Below are positions 17,579 to 25,856 of a stretch of DNA of 44,060 nucleotides, piece by piece. Origin of the DNA: Acidobacteriaceae bacterium (GTDB lineage: Bacteria; Acidobacteriota; Terriglobia; Terriglobales; Acidobacteriaceae); contig PMHV01000048.1 in assembly GCA_003156805.1 (NCBI GenBank), positions 2,464 through 46,523 on the forward strand, in the 5' to 3' direction. Numbering within the stretch: the first letter of the stretch is position 1; each line of letters opens with the position of its first letter. Both the position numbers and the translations under genes were made by a program. The notes below the pieces were generated by a model that saw only the letters and a program-made list of their open reading frames with translations, was not told the DNA's origin and did not search any database.

Positions 17579-19777
17579 ATGACCACCACGACCCTCAACT
17601 CCCTCGCCCGCGCTTCTTCCGCCTACTTGCGTTCGGCTATGCATCAGCCCATCCAGTGGCACGAGTGGGGCGAGGAAGCGTTCGCCGCCGCGCAGCTGGA
17701 GAACAAACCCATGCTGCTCGACATTGGCGCGGTTTGGTGTCACTGGTGCCATGTGATGGACCGCGAGTCTTACGACAATCCCGAAATTGCGGCCATTGTG
17801 AATGAACATTTCATCGCCGTGAAGGTGGACCGCGACGAGCGTCCTGACATTGACAGCCGCTACCAGGCCGCGGTACAGGCGGTTAGCGGGCAGGGCGGCT
17901 GGCCGCTCACCGCATTTCTTACTCCCGATGGCAAGCCGTTTTATGGCGGCACGTATTTTCCGCCCGACGACGGCTACGGACGTCCCAGCTTCCGGCGCGT
18001 TCTGCTGAGCATCGCCAACGCCTACAAAGAAAAAAACGGCGACGTGGTTGAGCAGGCCAAGATGGTGGAGAGCGCAATTGCGCAGTCGGAGTCGTTCGCC
18101 GGACGCAGTGGGCGCGTTTCACCGAGCATCATCGCATCGATTCAGGAATCCGCATTCAAGATGTTCGACCCGCAGCACGGAGGATTCGGGCAGGCGCCGA
18201 AGTTTCCGCATCCTTCTGCGCTCGACTTATTGATCGAACAATATTCTCGAACCGGTGACGACAATCTGCGCAACCTGATTGTCACCACGCTCGAGCATAT
18301 GGCCAACGGCGGCGTCTACGACCAGCTGGCCGGAGGATTTCATCGTTACTCGGTCGACGAGCGCTGGGTGGTCCCGCATTTCGAGAAGATGTGCTACGAC
18401 AACTCCGAACTGCTGAAGAACTACGTGCACGCCTACCAGGCTACGGGCGCGGAGTTTTTCGCCGATGTCGCCCGCGACATCATCCGCTGGATGGACGAAT
18501 GGCTCAGCGACCGTGAGCGTGGCGGCTTCTACGCCTCGCAGGACGCCGACATCTCGATGGAAGACGACGGCGACTATTTCACGTGGACGCTCGACGAAGC
18601 CCGCGCCATCCTTACCGAAGAGGAAGCGCAGGTCGCGGCGCTGCACTACGACATCAACGAAGTCGGCGAGATGCACCACAATCCGGCGAAGAACGTTCTC
18701 TACGTGCGTGCGCCCATCGAAGAAATCGGCCGCCGGCTAAGCCTTGCGCGCGAACGCGTGGCGGCGTTGCTCGCATCGGCGAAGAAAAAGATGTACGCCG
18801 CGCGTTTGCAACGGCCCACGCCTTACATCGACAAAACCGTCTACGTCGGCTGGAACAGCATGTGCGTCTCCGCCTATCTGGAAGCGGCGGAGGTTCTTGG
18901 CCTTAACGATGCTCGCTGGTTCGCGCTGCGCTCGCTAGATCGTATTTTGTCGGAGGCGTGGAAACCGGCGCGTGATGAATCGCAGCGTGACGAAGCAAAG
19001 AGCGCGGGCGAGGGCGCCCTCGCCACACGGCTGTTGCACGTCGTCGCTTATTCGGATCCCAAAGCCCAGCATCGCGAAGTCCCGGGCCTGCTGGAGGACT
19101 ATGCCGCGACGGCCCTCGCCTGCCTCGACGCCTACGAAGCCACTGCCGACCTCAGCTACTTCAAGTTTGCGCAAGCCATCGCTGACTCAATGATCCAGAA
19201 GTTCTTCGACGCGACATCCGGCGGATTCTTCGATAGCGAGCCGGCTGCCGATGGAAACAGCCTGGGTGTGCTGGCGACGCGCCGCAAGCCCTTGCAGGAT
19301 TCGCCTACGCCTGCGGGCAACCCCATGGCCGCGATCGCCCTAATGCGCCTGCATCATTACACGGGAGACTCTGCTTATCGCGACCAGGCGGAGCAAACCC
19401 TCGAAACCTTCGCGGGAGTGGCCCCTCAGTTCGGAGTCTTCGCCGCAACCTACGGAATCGCTGTGGCGCACTTCCTCAATCCTCACCTGCAGGTGATCGT
19501 CATCTCATCCAACGCGGCAGACGCCCAGGCCGAAGAACTCTACTCGGTTGCCGCAGCGCCTTTTCGCTTCTCCAAGAGCGCGATGCGATTGACCGCGAGC
19601 GAAGCGGTTGCAGCAAACCTTCCTCCGGCGTTGGCCGCGACAATTCCACAGTTGCCCAGCCTGGCGGGAGGAAAGTCGTTCGCGGTCCTTTGCTCCGGAT
19701 TTAACTGCCAGCCACCGATCGCCAAGTCCGGCGAACTCCAGCGCCAGATGGAAATTGCCCTGAAGAAGAACAGATAA
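17579..19777 (+). CDS. DUF255 thioredoxin-fold protein (YyaL/SSP411 family)
   Basis: 732 residues, normal for the family. The N-terminal thioredoxin-like domain has the diagnostic WCHWCH motif at 53-58, after HQPIQWHEWGEEAF; then VDRDERPDID and GQGGWPLTAFLTPDGKPFYGGTYFP. The rest is an alpha/alpha barrel resembling N-acylglucosamine 2-epimerases and glycosidases (FDPQHGGFGQAPKFPHP, GGFHRYSVDERWVVPHFEKM, YDNSELL). The cellular role is unsettled. GAAGG lies just before the ATG. Around residues 460-485 there is an insertion-like, charged stretch ending SAGEGALATR that carries a GC palindromic core found also at 2765-2780. Confidence 0.93.
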   Translation: MTTTTLNSLARASSAYLRSAMHQPIQWHEWGEEAFAAAQLENKPMLLDIGAVWCHWCHVMDRESYDNPEIAAIVNEHFIAVKVDRDERPDIDSRYQAAVQAVSGQGGWPLTAFLTPDGKPFYGGTYFPPDDGYGRPSFRRVLLSIANAYKEKNGDVVEQAKMVESAIAQSESFAGRSGRVSPSIIASIQESAFKMFDPQHGGFGQAPKFPHPSALDLLIEQYSRTGDDNLRNLIVTTLEHMANGGVYDQLAGGFHRYSVDERWVVPHFEKMCYDNSELLKNYVHAYQATGAEFFADVARDIIRWMDEWLSDRERGGFYASQDADISMEDDGDYFTWTLDEARAILTEEEAQVAALHYDINEVGEMHHNPAKNVLYVRAPIEEIGRRLSLARERVAALLASAKKKMYAARLQRPTPYIDKTVYVGWNSMCVSAYLEAAEVLGLNDARWFALRSLDRILSEAWKPARDESQRDEAKSAGEGALATRLLHVVAYSDPKAQHREVPGLLEDYAATALACLDAYEATADLSYFKFAQAIADSMIQKFFDATSGGFFDSEPAADGNSLGVLATRRKPLQDSPTPAGNPMAAIALMRLHHYTGDSAYRDQAEQTLETFAGVAPQFGVFAATYGIAVAHFLNPHLQVIVISSNAADAQAEELYSVAAAPFRFSKSAMRLTASEAVAANLPPALAATIPQLPSLAGGKSFAVLCSGFNCQPPIAKSGELQRQMEIALKKNR
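19004..19019. repeat. GC palindromic repeat core inside the DUF255 gene
   Basis: The 16-bp GCGGGCGAGGGCGCCC is identical to 2765-2780, which is intergenic. Here it is part of an in-frame insertion encoding SAGEGAL. Confidence 0.65.
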
Positions 19778-19800
19778 GATTCCGCCCAAAAAGTAAGCAG

Positions 19801-19827
19801 GCCGGCGGGATATGAGTTCCCGTCGGC
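19801..19827. other. Hairpin between the DUF255 gene and the small secreted peptide gene
   Basis: A 10-bp stem with one mismatch (GCCGGCGGGA 19801-19810, TCCCGTCGGC 19818-19827) and a 7-nt loop lies 24 bp after the DUF255 stop. There is no T-run. It may end transcription from both sides of this convergent pair. Confidence 0.4.
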
Positions 19828-19923
19828 CCAAAATATTGCGAGCCCAAAATGGTTCGGCCCAGGGCCCAAGTTACCCGCAGGTTACTTTCGTGACCTTGCG
19901 CCACGCCAGTCCTGCGGCTAGGT

Positions 19924-20082
19924 TTACTTCATCTGAGGTGGCAACAAGGCACACTTCGGAGCAGTTGAGCCTGGGGGGCACAACGGCATAACGCCTCCAT
20001 CCAGGGCGGAAACCTGGACGGCAGCCGCGAACGTGCCCGCTAGCCCGAGCATCAGGATCGACATCCTGAGCACGCGTTTCAT
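19924..20082 (-). CDS. Small secreted peptide, 52 residues
   Basis: A short gene with a strong ribosome site: GGAAGGAG lies 7 bp before the ATG at 20082. It encodes a clear signal peptide, MKRVLRMSILMLGLAG then TFAAAVQVSA, followed by a mature peptide of about 25 residues with two cysteines in the pattern CPPGSTAPKC and ending LLPPQMK. No function is recognised. Export and the two cysteines suggest a small extracytoplasmic peptide that could form a disulfide loop. It stands alone, convergent with the DUF255 gene. Confidence 0.7.
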   Translation of the reverse strand: MKRVLRMSILMLGLAGTFAAAVQVSALDGGVMPLCPPGSTAPKCALLPPQMK

Positions 20083-20388
20083 GGGTTTTCTCCTTCCAAA
20101 CAATTACACGACAACAATTCCCGAACGAGGAATCTCGCCGTGGCCAGAAATTATACGGTAGCCTGTCAAGTCCTCGCGCGGTAATCGCTGACTTATCGTG
20201 ATTTCACTTGGAACGTTAGCCAAGGAAGTCCCACCGAAGTTGGTCAGCGACACAAGCGCACAAATCTATGCGCTCAGTATTTTAGCAAGAATATCTAATG
20301 TATTGATTGAATCTGGGTTCAAGGATTGGATCTGGGCGGCAAAGTCAATGGCAAACGTTTACGAAAACCGGACAAGAGTGGAAGCCGT
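20083..20388. other. Intergenic region upstream of the small peptide gene (306 bp)
   Basis: The region is AT-richer than its surroundings. On the minus strand a TATAAT (20150-20155) lies 68 bases before the small-peptide start, and TTGACA (20164-20169) is close to it but only 8 bp away, too close for a normal sigma-70 promoter. No supported gene was seen. Confidence 0.4.
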
Positions 20389-21297
20389 CTACCGCAACAG
20401 CTTTTCTGAGTCCAGTATTTTCGAGGTCGCGCCGACGGCTTTATTCTCTCCGCCTGGATTACAGCTTCCGCTAACCGAGTCGGTCGCAACCCGCGTGCGC
20501 GACAGCGCCCGGTCTACCATGCCTTCGAACATCGGGATCAGCGAGTCGGTCGGCAACGGGTGATGAATGTCGGTCAGGCTATGCTCCCAGCGTTGCGGTT
20601 GCAACAGGGTGGAAGCCGCCTCTCGTGCCGGGCTCTGGGCCAACATATATCCCAGCCAGACCGCCATCGAAGCATTGTAGGCGGCCATGTTCACCAGACT
20701 GAAAGTGACCTGCCCCAGATGGTCCCCGACCCACGAAGCCAACATGGCCAATTCCACCAGGGCGAAGCCTCCGAATCCCAGAGCGATGCCAAAGCTATGC
20801 TGGCGCCGGCTCACGCCCAGGTAACGGGCAAAGAAAAGCAGGAACAGCACCATGCCGCACTGGATGACGCGTACGCAGCGCTGAGCCGTCACAATGGCCT
20901 GCATCCACGGCACCACTTCCTTCGAATTGGAGGAGATCGAGACCACGCCCGCCACCAGCAACATGACTAAGCCGGCCCATTTGAACAGAACCGTGCCCAG
21001 GTCGCGCAAGGTGTGGAAGGGGCTGAACACGTCAAGAAAAACCTCGTGAATCACTTTGAATCCCAGAACCACGCTTACCGCCGTAATAAACCAGTAGATA
21101 TAAAAATAAGCTTCGAAATTGTGCCTCAGGAAAGCGGGAAACAATAGCGCGAAAGCCAGAATCTGGGATGCAACGTAGGTAAAGAAGAAGACGAACTTGC
21201 GCTGCAGCTTGTGCTGCAGCATAGCCACCACGACCGCCGTTTGCAGGACGGGGTGGGCGATCCAGAGACCGTAATAGAGGATTCTTGCCTCGCTCAT
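20389..21297 (-). CDS. Polytopic membrane protein of unknown function
   Basis: 302 residues with about seven hydrophobic helices (for example PVLQTAVVVAMLQ, FFFTYVASQILAFALLFPAF, YIYWFITAVSVVLGF, WAGLVMLLVAGVVSI, GMVLFLLFFARYLG, ALGFGGFALVELAML). The last 75 residues are soluble and hydrophilic. No conserved catalytic motif is visible. It is probably a cytoplasmic-membrane protein of a lineage-restricted type. No strong ribosome site precedes the ATG at 21297. A perfect 12-bp palindrome, AGTAACGTTACT (21440-21451), lies 140 bp upstream and may be a regulatory site. Confidence 0.7.
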   Translation of the reverse strand: MSEARILYYGLWIAHPVLQTAVVVAMLQHKLQRKFVFFFTYVASQILAFALLFPAFLRHNFEAYFYIYWFITAVSVVLGFKVIHEVFLDVFSPFHTLRDLGTVLFKWAGLVMLLVAGVVSISSNSKEVVPWMQAIVTAQRCVRVIQCGMVLFLLFFARYLGVSRRQHSFGIALGFGGFALVELAMLASWVGDHLGQVTFSLVNMAAYNASMAVWLGYMLAQSPAREAASTLLQPQRWEHSLTDIHHPLPTDSLIPMFEGMVDRALSRTRVATDSVSGSCNPGGENKAVGATSKILDSEKLLR

Positions 21298-21439
21298 CGA
21301 TCCAGGTAAATCCAGACCGTGCCGCGGCGAATCGGTTAGCGCTTGGCGGCCGGGCTGCGCGGTCGGAACCGCTCGTTCTCCTTGATGAGCTAAAGCTAAG
21401 CTCCTCCGTCCCAGCGTTCAATGTACGAAGGTAACCGTC

Positions 21440-21451
21440 AGTAACGTTACT
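21440..21451. promoter_or_regulatory. 12-bp palindrome upstream of the membrane protein gene
   Basis: AGTAACGTTACT is a perfect palindrome in the gap between the DUF58 gene and the membrane protein gene. It could be an operator; nothing else supports this. Confidence 0.25.
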
Positions 21452-21521
21452 TTCTTGCAAATTGGCAGGAACCGAGGTAACGGAGTATGCGTTGAGATGC
21501 GCCCCACAAGCCTATATAGTC

Positions 21522-23081
21522 TTACCGCTTCGAAATGCTCCTGGAGATGGCCTTGTCCCCGACGAAGACAAAGTAAGAACAATTCCACAACTCTGTGGGC
21601 AAACTTCCTCGCGGCCGCGCGGTCACAATAATGTTGTAATCGCCGGCGCCGCTCAAGTTCATTTCTCTCAGCACATCGCCTTGCGGTCTCTGTTCGGCAC
21701 TCAATTCGCGCTGAGGGTCGATCACCGCCAACCGCGCCAGAAACTCATGCAGATCGTCACCGCCACTCCAACCCGAAGCAGCAAACGAAACCTCCGCATG
21801 CTGCTCTGAAAAATGCCAGGCCAGCGACGCCGCCAGGTTCACCCCGCGCTCATAGGCGGACCCAGAGATCGCACCCGCCACCGGGTTATCGAACACAATA
21901 CGCAACTTGCGCTCGTCCTCGCGGCTGAATTCGCGCACCTTCAGCGAACCCGACTTCGCTGTTGCCTTCCAGTCCACGTGGCGCGCCGAATCTTCCGGCA
22001 TGTATTCGCGAATGCGGTACAAGTCCGAGCCGCGGCCGCGCACAAAACTTTCCCACTCCCCGCGCACCAACGGAAGGATTTCAAAGAACTCATCGGCCGG
22101 CTCCACCGGCGGATAAACCAGAATCTCGCGCGCCAGCGCCAGATGCCGCGTCTTGGTCAAGAAAGCAAACGGGAACCGCGTAGCCACGCCGAAGCTCGAT
22201 TCGCAGTATCGTCCCCGGCGATCGAACTTTAACTTCACCTCCGCTGCCAATTCCGTCTGGGGCGGCAGGTAAGGAAAGTAGACCATCCCCTCGAAAATGC
22301 CCGGCGCGGGCGGCAGGACGGTTACGCGGCGCACCCGCCAGTCGCGCATCCGCACCCACTGCTGCTGCGGCGGACGGCTGGCGGGAAAAACAAATGTCGT
22401 GGGTTCCCACTTCCAATGTTTGCGAGTCTTTTTCTTGTTTTTGTCGCGGCGCGCCGGCACAGCCCGGATCGAAAACGCCGGCAGGAAGCGCCGTGGGTTG
22501 CGCAGCACGATCCGTGCTGCCACCGCGCACCCGGCAAACACGTGCTCCGGCAAGCGTACGTCGAACTCAAGCCCCCGCAGCATCAGCGCGGAAACGAATC
22601 CCGAGACCAGAATCGCCGCCAGCATGGCCGCAACCACGATGTAAAGCAGATTGTTTCCCGTGTTCAGCGCCGCAATGCCGATCACCAGCGTGACCAGCAC
22701 GTACACCACGCCGCCACGCGTCACTTCGTAGTCGAAACTCTCGCGCAAGCGTTCAATCGCTACACGCCGTGCCAGGTAAGGCACGGTGACCAGTCCCACA
22801 AACGCCGCCAGCACGAGCGACAGCGTGGCCAGGGCCACCGACGCCCACAGATTGCCCGCCTCGGCAGAGGCCGTGGAAAACAATGCGGCGCCAAATGCCA
22901 GCCCCAGCCCCGCCAGCGCCAGCAGAAATTTCATCCACACTTCGACCGAGGCCGATTGCAGCCAGGACGCAGCGCGGCGCAGTCCGGATGCGCCGGAGAC
23001 CACCGGGGCGCCCGATTTCACGGAATCTGCATATGTGGAATGCACTGCTCGCAGCCTAGCACCGCAGACAAGAACGAACAA
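21522..23081 (-). CDS. DUF58 domain-containing membrane protein
   Basis: Up to 519 residues. Two pairs of membrane helices lie near the N-terminus (around FLLALAGLGLAFGAALF, VALATLSLVLAAFVGLVTV, YVLVTLVIGIAAL and LLYIVVAAMLAAILVSGF). The C-terminal half has the DUF58 signature: EYMPEDSARHVDWKATAKSG followed by LKVREFSREDERKL, and a region resembling a von Willebrand A fold. DUF58 proteins usually work with MoxR AAA+ ATPases in complex maturation; no MoxR gene is adjacent here. The start is uncertain: GTG at 23045 and ATG at 22934 are also possible. Confidence 0.85.
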   Translation of the reverse strand: MFVLVCGARLRAVHSTYADSVKSGAPVVSGASGLRRAASWLQSASVEVWMKFLLALAGLGLAFGAALFSTASAEAGNLWASVALATLSLVLAAFVGLVTVPYLARRVAIERLRESFDYEVTRGGVVYVLVTLVIGIAALNTGNNLLYIVVAAMLAAILVSGFVSALMLRGLEFDVRLPEHVFAGCAVAARIVLRNPRRFLPAFSIRAVPARRDKNKKKTRKHWKWEPTTFVFPASRPPQQQWVRMRDWRVRRVTVLPPAPGIFEGMVYFPYLPPQTELAAEVKLKFDRRGRYCESSFGVATRFPFAFLTKTRHLALAREILVYPPVEPADEFFEILPLVRGEWESFVRGRGSDLYRIREYMPEDSARHVDWKATAKSGSLKVREFSREDERKLRIVFDNPVAGAISGSAYERGVNLAASLAWHFSEQHAEVSFAASGWSGGDDLHEFLARLAVIDPQRELSAEQRPQGDVLREMNLSGAGDYNIIVTARPRGSLPTELWNCSYFVFVGDKAISRSISKR

Positions 23082-23131
23082 TCAGGATTGGCTTGCTGCG
23101 AAAGCCTTCGTAACCTGAAGGAATTGAAGAA

Positions 23132-24307
23132 TTATGGCTTCACCTGGAACACAACTCCGCAACCGCTTCCGCCGCACCCGGTTCCACCGCCGGCATAGGT
23201 AGTTCCATAGAGATTGCCTGCGGAATCCAAGATAAGCCCTACATCCGCGCGGCTTCCGTCGCTGCCGCCGGTGAAGCTGTGCAACTGAACCTGGCTCCAG
23301 GCTCCGCCGGTCGCGGGTGACAATTCGAAAACCGATCCCATGTTGGAAGTTCCGCCATTAAGGGTTGTGCCATAAAGATTTCCCAGACCATCAAATACCG
23401 GAGTCGATTCTGGTGAACCCGCAACTGTGGCCAGGCTGCTTTCGCTCCACTCGCCCCCGGAGGATGGGGTCAGCTTGAACACCAGATCATCAAACGAAGT
23501 CCCATACAGATTGCCCTGCGCGTCAAAAATCAACCCACCGACAGGACCCGCGCCGCTGAAGCTGTAGAGAATTTTTTCTTTCCACGGTCCCGTCATCGTG
23601 GGCGCCAACTCAAAAACCACTCCCGAGTCGTTAGCACCGCCGATCCAGGTCGTGCCGTACGCGTTCCCGGCCGAGTCAAGAACCACGCCGGCATAGGGAT
23701 TGGCTCCGTCCATCCCAGAGCCAAAGGTGTGCAGCGTTCTCAAAGACCAGTCACCTCTCGTCTGGGGCAAGAGTTCCCAAACAACCCCCTTGCCATTCAT
23801 TCCGCCGTAAAACGTTGTGCCATACAGGTTACCGGCATCGTCAAACACCAGGTTGCCCTCAGGAGCCTGTCCGCTCTCGCCACCTCCGAAGTTATGGAGA
23901 ACAGCTTCTTTCCAAGTGCCGTTGGAGGCGCGCTTCAACTCATACACTGTGCCACCTCCATGCACGCCCCCAGACGCCGTAGTTCCGTAGATATTGCCCT
24001 GCCCATCGAAGATGATCCCGCCATAGGGACCATATCCATCTCCGCTGGTGAAGCTGTAGAGTACTCGCTCTTTCCATCCCGCAGAACCAAGCGAGAGTTC
24101 ATACACCGTGCCTGCGCCATAGGCGCCGCCGTTGTAGGTTGTCCCATAAAGATGTCCAGCAGCGTCAGAAGTCAGAGTGGAATATGGCGTTCCACCGTCG
24201 GCGCCTCCGGTAAAGGCATACAGCACCTCTTCGGTCTGACCCGAGGAATTCGCGCTGAGCGAAAACATGACGAAGACGGCTGCGCTGATTGCAATCCAGA
24301 GCCTCAT
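23132..24307 (-). CDS. Secreted GloVer tandem-repeat protein
   Basis: 391 residues from the ATG at 24307, which has AGGAGAG 6 bp upstream. A signal peptide is present (MRLWIAISAAVFVMFSLSANSSG, cut near GQTEE). The rest is about seven repeats of roughly 50 residues with the pattern YSF-x-G-D-G ... GG-I/L-x-D-x-x-GN-L/I-YGTT-x-x-GG ... G-x-VYEL. This matches the GloVer repeat, which probably forms a beta-propeller outside the cell. Function is unknown. A second member lies at 39.5-40.8 kb. The longer frame upstream to 24592 looks non-coding. Confidence 0.85.
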   Translation of the reverse strand: MRLWIAISAAVFVMFSLSANSSGQTEEVLYAFTGGADGGTPYSTLTSDAAGHLYGTTYNGGAYGAGTVYELSLGSAGWKERVLYSFTSGDGYGPYGGIIFDGQGNIYGTTASGGVHGGGTVYELKRASNGTWKEAVLHNFGGGESGQAPEGNLVFDDAGNLYGTTFYGGMNGKGVVWELLPQTRGDWSLRTLHTFGSGMDGANPYAGVVLDSAGNAYGTTWIGGANDSGVVFELAPTMTGPWKEKILYSFSGAGPVGGLIFDAQGNLYGTSFDDLVFKLTPSSGGEWSESSLATVAGSPESTPVFDGLGNLYGTTLNGGTSNMGSVFELSPATGGAWSQVQLHSFTGGSDGSRADVGLILDSAGNLYGTTYAGGGTGCGGSGCGVVFQVKP

Positions 24308-25068
24308 GACAACTCTCCTGAAGACGCGGAATCGAACAAATCGGGGGGAGGAAAACGGCGAGAACTGCAAGACTATACAATGAAATGCACTCTGCCGCAA
24401 ACCATTCTGTCCGAAGGATGGTGTCTTAAATTCATCAGCCACAGAGGGCACAGGGGTTGGACGTTTTGGGAGCGTTGATGTTTTGCCGGATCCGGCCAGC
24501 GAGCAAAATAGGTTTTCATTCTGCCCGGCCGGCGGGTGTGGGTTTACCAGTTTAGCAACGGGTACCCTACCCCCCCACCCTATTAGAATCATCGAGTTAG
24601 GTGGGAAATTCGGCGCAAAATATAGTTTTCAAAGAACTTAGAGGCAAAATATTTCAAACAAAGGAGTTAGGGGCCGAGTCCTGGTCGGGATCGCCGTTGG
24701 CGCCGGCTCGGCTGTGCTGCCTCTGTTGGCAATAATGGAGCAGAGTGAGAACCGGGCGCAAGGTTAGATATCACAATGGGTTGTGGATTTCTTGCAGACG
24801 GCACCGGAAAATCTCTTGCTGTCGGCTGCATCGTTATCCAGCCTTCGAGAACCAGGCTTCGAAAACCGCGGAAGCTGGAGCATCCTCAGTTGCGATTGCG
24901 TGTGCCTTCAACGCAGATTTCAGACACTACCGTCCGAAGGGAAGAATGCCGGGGCAAGGCATTCTGGCGCATCTTCTCGGCTTGGCGCCAGGCCTGGCGG
25001 CTCGGCGCGTCCCGGTCAGTAGTATTCTTGGCTGAGTCGGCGTAAGTTTCGCTTCGGGAGATTCCTGC
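24308..25068. other. Intergenic region with a repeat-like element (761 bp)
   Basis: No supported gene. The middle contains a C-rich run (GGTACCCTACCCCCCCACCC, 24561-24580) followed by related motifs ending in a GAGTTAG/AACTTAG core: 24585-24600, 24614-24641 and 24644-24670. The last two are imperfect 27-28-bp direct repeats that both begin GCAAAATAT. Several overlapping frames from 24745 on have no ribosome site or coding character. Confidence 0.5.
24561..24670. repeat. C-rich/GCAAAATAT intergenic repeat element
   Basis: A seven-C run is followed by three copies of a degenerate unit ending in G-A-G/A-C-TTAG. Units 24614-24641 and 24644-24670 align over their whole length (GCAAAATATAGTTTTCAAAG and GCAAAATATTTCAAACAAAG, then AACTTAG or GAGTTAG). 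The style is that of a dispersed intergenic element, but only one copy lies in the window. Confidence 0.5.
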
Positions 25069-25704
25069 TTGGACATTCATCCGGTGCACGGCTCCATCCG
25101 CTCGGTGAAGGATTTCTTTCTTCACCTGCTGACCATCACCGTCGGCATTCTCATTGCTCTCAGCCTCGAAGCCACCGTCGAATGGTTCCACTATCGGCAT
25201 CTGGTGCACGAAGCCGAGACCAACCTAGCCAGCGAGATTCGCGCGAATCAGGATGAGCTCACCAAGACCGTGGCCGGGCTGCGGATCACGGATCAGCAGT
25301 TGCGCCGCTTCATTGCGCTGGTCCATGCGCTTGAATCTGATCGCTCAACTACGATCCACGATCTCGCTTTCAACTGGACGGTCGCCAGCCTGCATACCAC
25401 GAGTTGGAACACGGCGTCCGCGACGGGAGCCATCGCCCATATGGATTATGACGAGGTGCAGCGCTATACGCGCGTCTACGTCTTGCAGCAACAATACGTG
25501 TCGCTGCAGGAGCGCGCCTTTGCCTCGGCCAATGCGGTGGTCGGCCTGACCACGCTGCTCGATAAAGACGCAAAGAAAATCTCCGAAAGCGAACTGGAGA
25601 ACGCCGAGCGCACGCTCGGGCTGGCCCTGGCCAACACCAGCGCCGAGCAGGACATAGCCGCCGCCCTCATTGCCGAGTACCGACAATTCGCTCAATCGAA
25701 TTGA
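25069..25704 (+). CDS. Single-pass membrane protein of unknown function
   Basis: 211 residues starting with TTG at 25069; CGGGAG lies 8 bp upstream. A membrane helix is at about 15-33 (DFFLHLLTITVGILIALSLEA), leaving a short cytoplasmic N-terminus and a helical extracytoplasmic domain of about 175 residues rich in Glu, Gln and Ala (EAETNLASEIRANQDEL, YVLQQQYVSLQERAFASA). Coiled-coil structure is likely. No family or catalytic motif is recognised. It stands alone between two minus-strand genes. Confidence 0.7.
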   Translation: MDIHPVHGSIRSVKDFFLHLLTITVGILIALSLEATVEWFHYRHLVHEAETNLASEIRANQDELTKTVAGLRITDQQLRRFIALVHALESDRSTTIHDLAFNWTVASLHTTSWNTASATGAIAHMDYDEVQRYTRVYVLQQQYVSLQERAFASANAVVGLTTLLDKDAKKISESELENAERTLGLALANTSAEQDIAAALIAEYRQFAQSN

Positions 25705-25800
25705 AACGGCGCTTCGCGCGTTGTTCGGAGAATAATCGCCCGCATACCAATCGCCGCAACAGAAGTGAAAAAGACGTATGCGGGCAAGCGGCGTAGCACG

Positions 25801-25856
25801 CTCACTTCAATCCGCTCGCTTCAGTCCGCTCGCTTCAATCCGCTCACTTCAATCCA
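25801..25856. repeat. 14-bp tandem repeat (double heptamer) at the 3' end of the PQQ-like gene
   Basis: Four 14-bp units (25801-25814, 25815-25828, 25829-25842, 25843-25856), e.g. CTCGCTTCAATCCG, can be read as alternating heptamers. The last unit contains the stop and final codons of the propeller gene, so the gene end appears to be the source of the repeat. Confidence 0.85.

Noticed and set aside
20150-20169. TTGACA and TATAAT close together upstream of the small secreted peptide gene
   Set aside because: The spacing is only 8 bp, too short for a sigma-70 promoter; kept only as a remark on the region.
20198-20563. 121-codon plus-strand frame upstream of and overlapping the membrane protein gene
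   Set aside because: It overlaps the end of a clear membrane protein gene and has no ribosome site or motif.
24745-25045. Several overlapping frames of 79-96 codons before the one-TM protein
   Set aside because: They overlap each other in three frames, lack ribosome sites and show no coding character.
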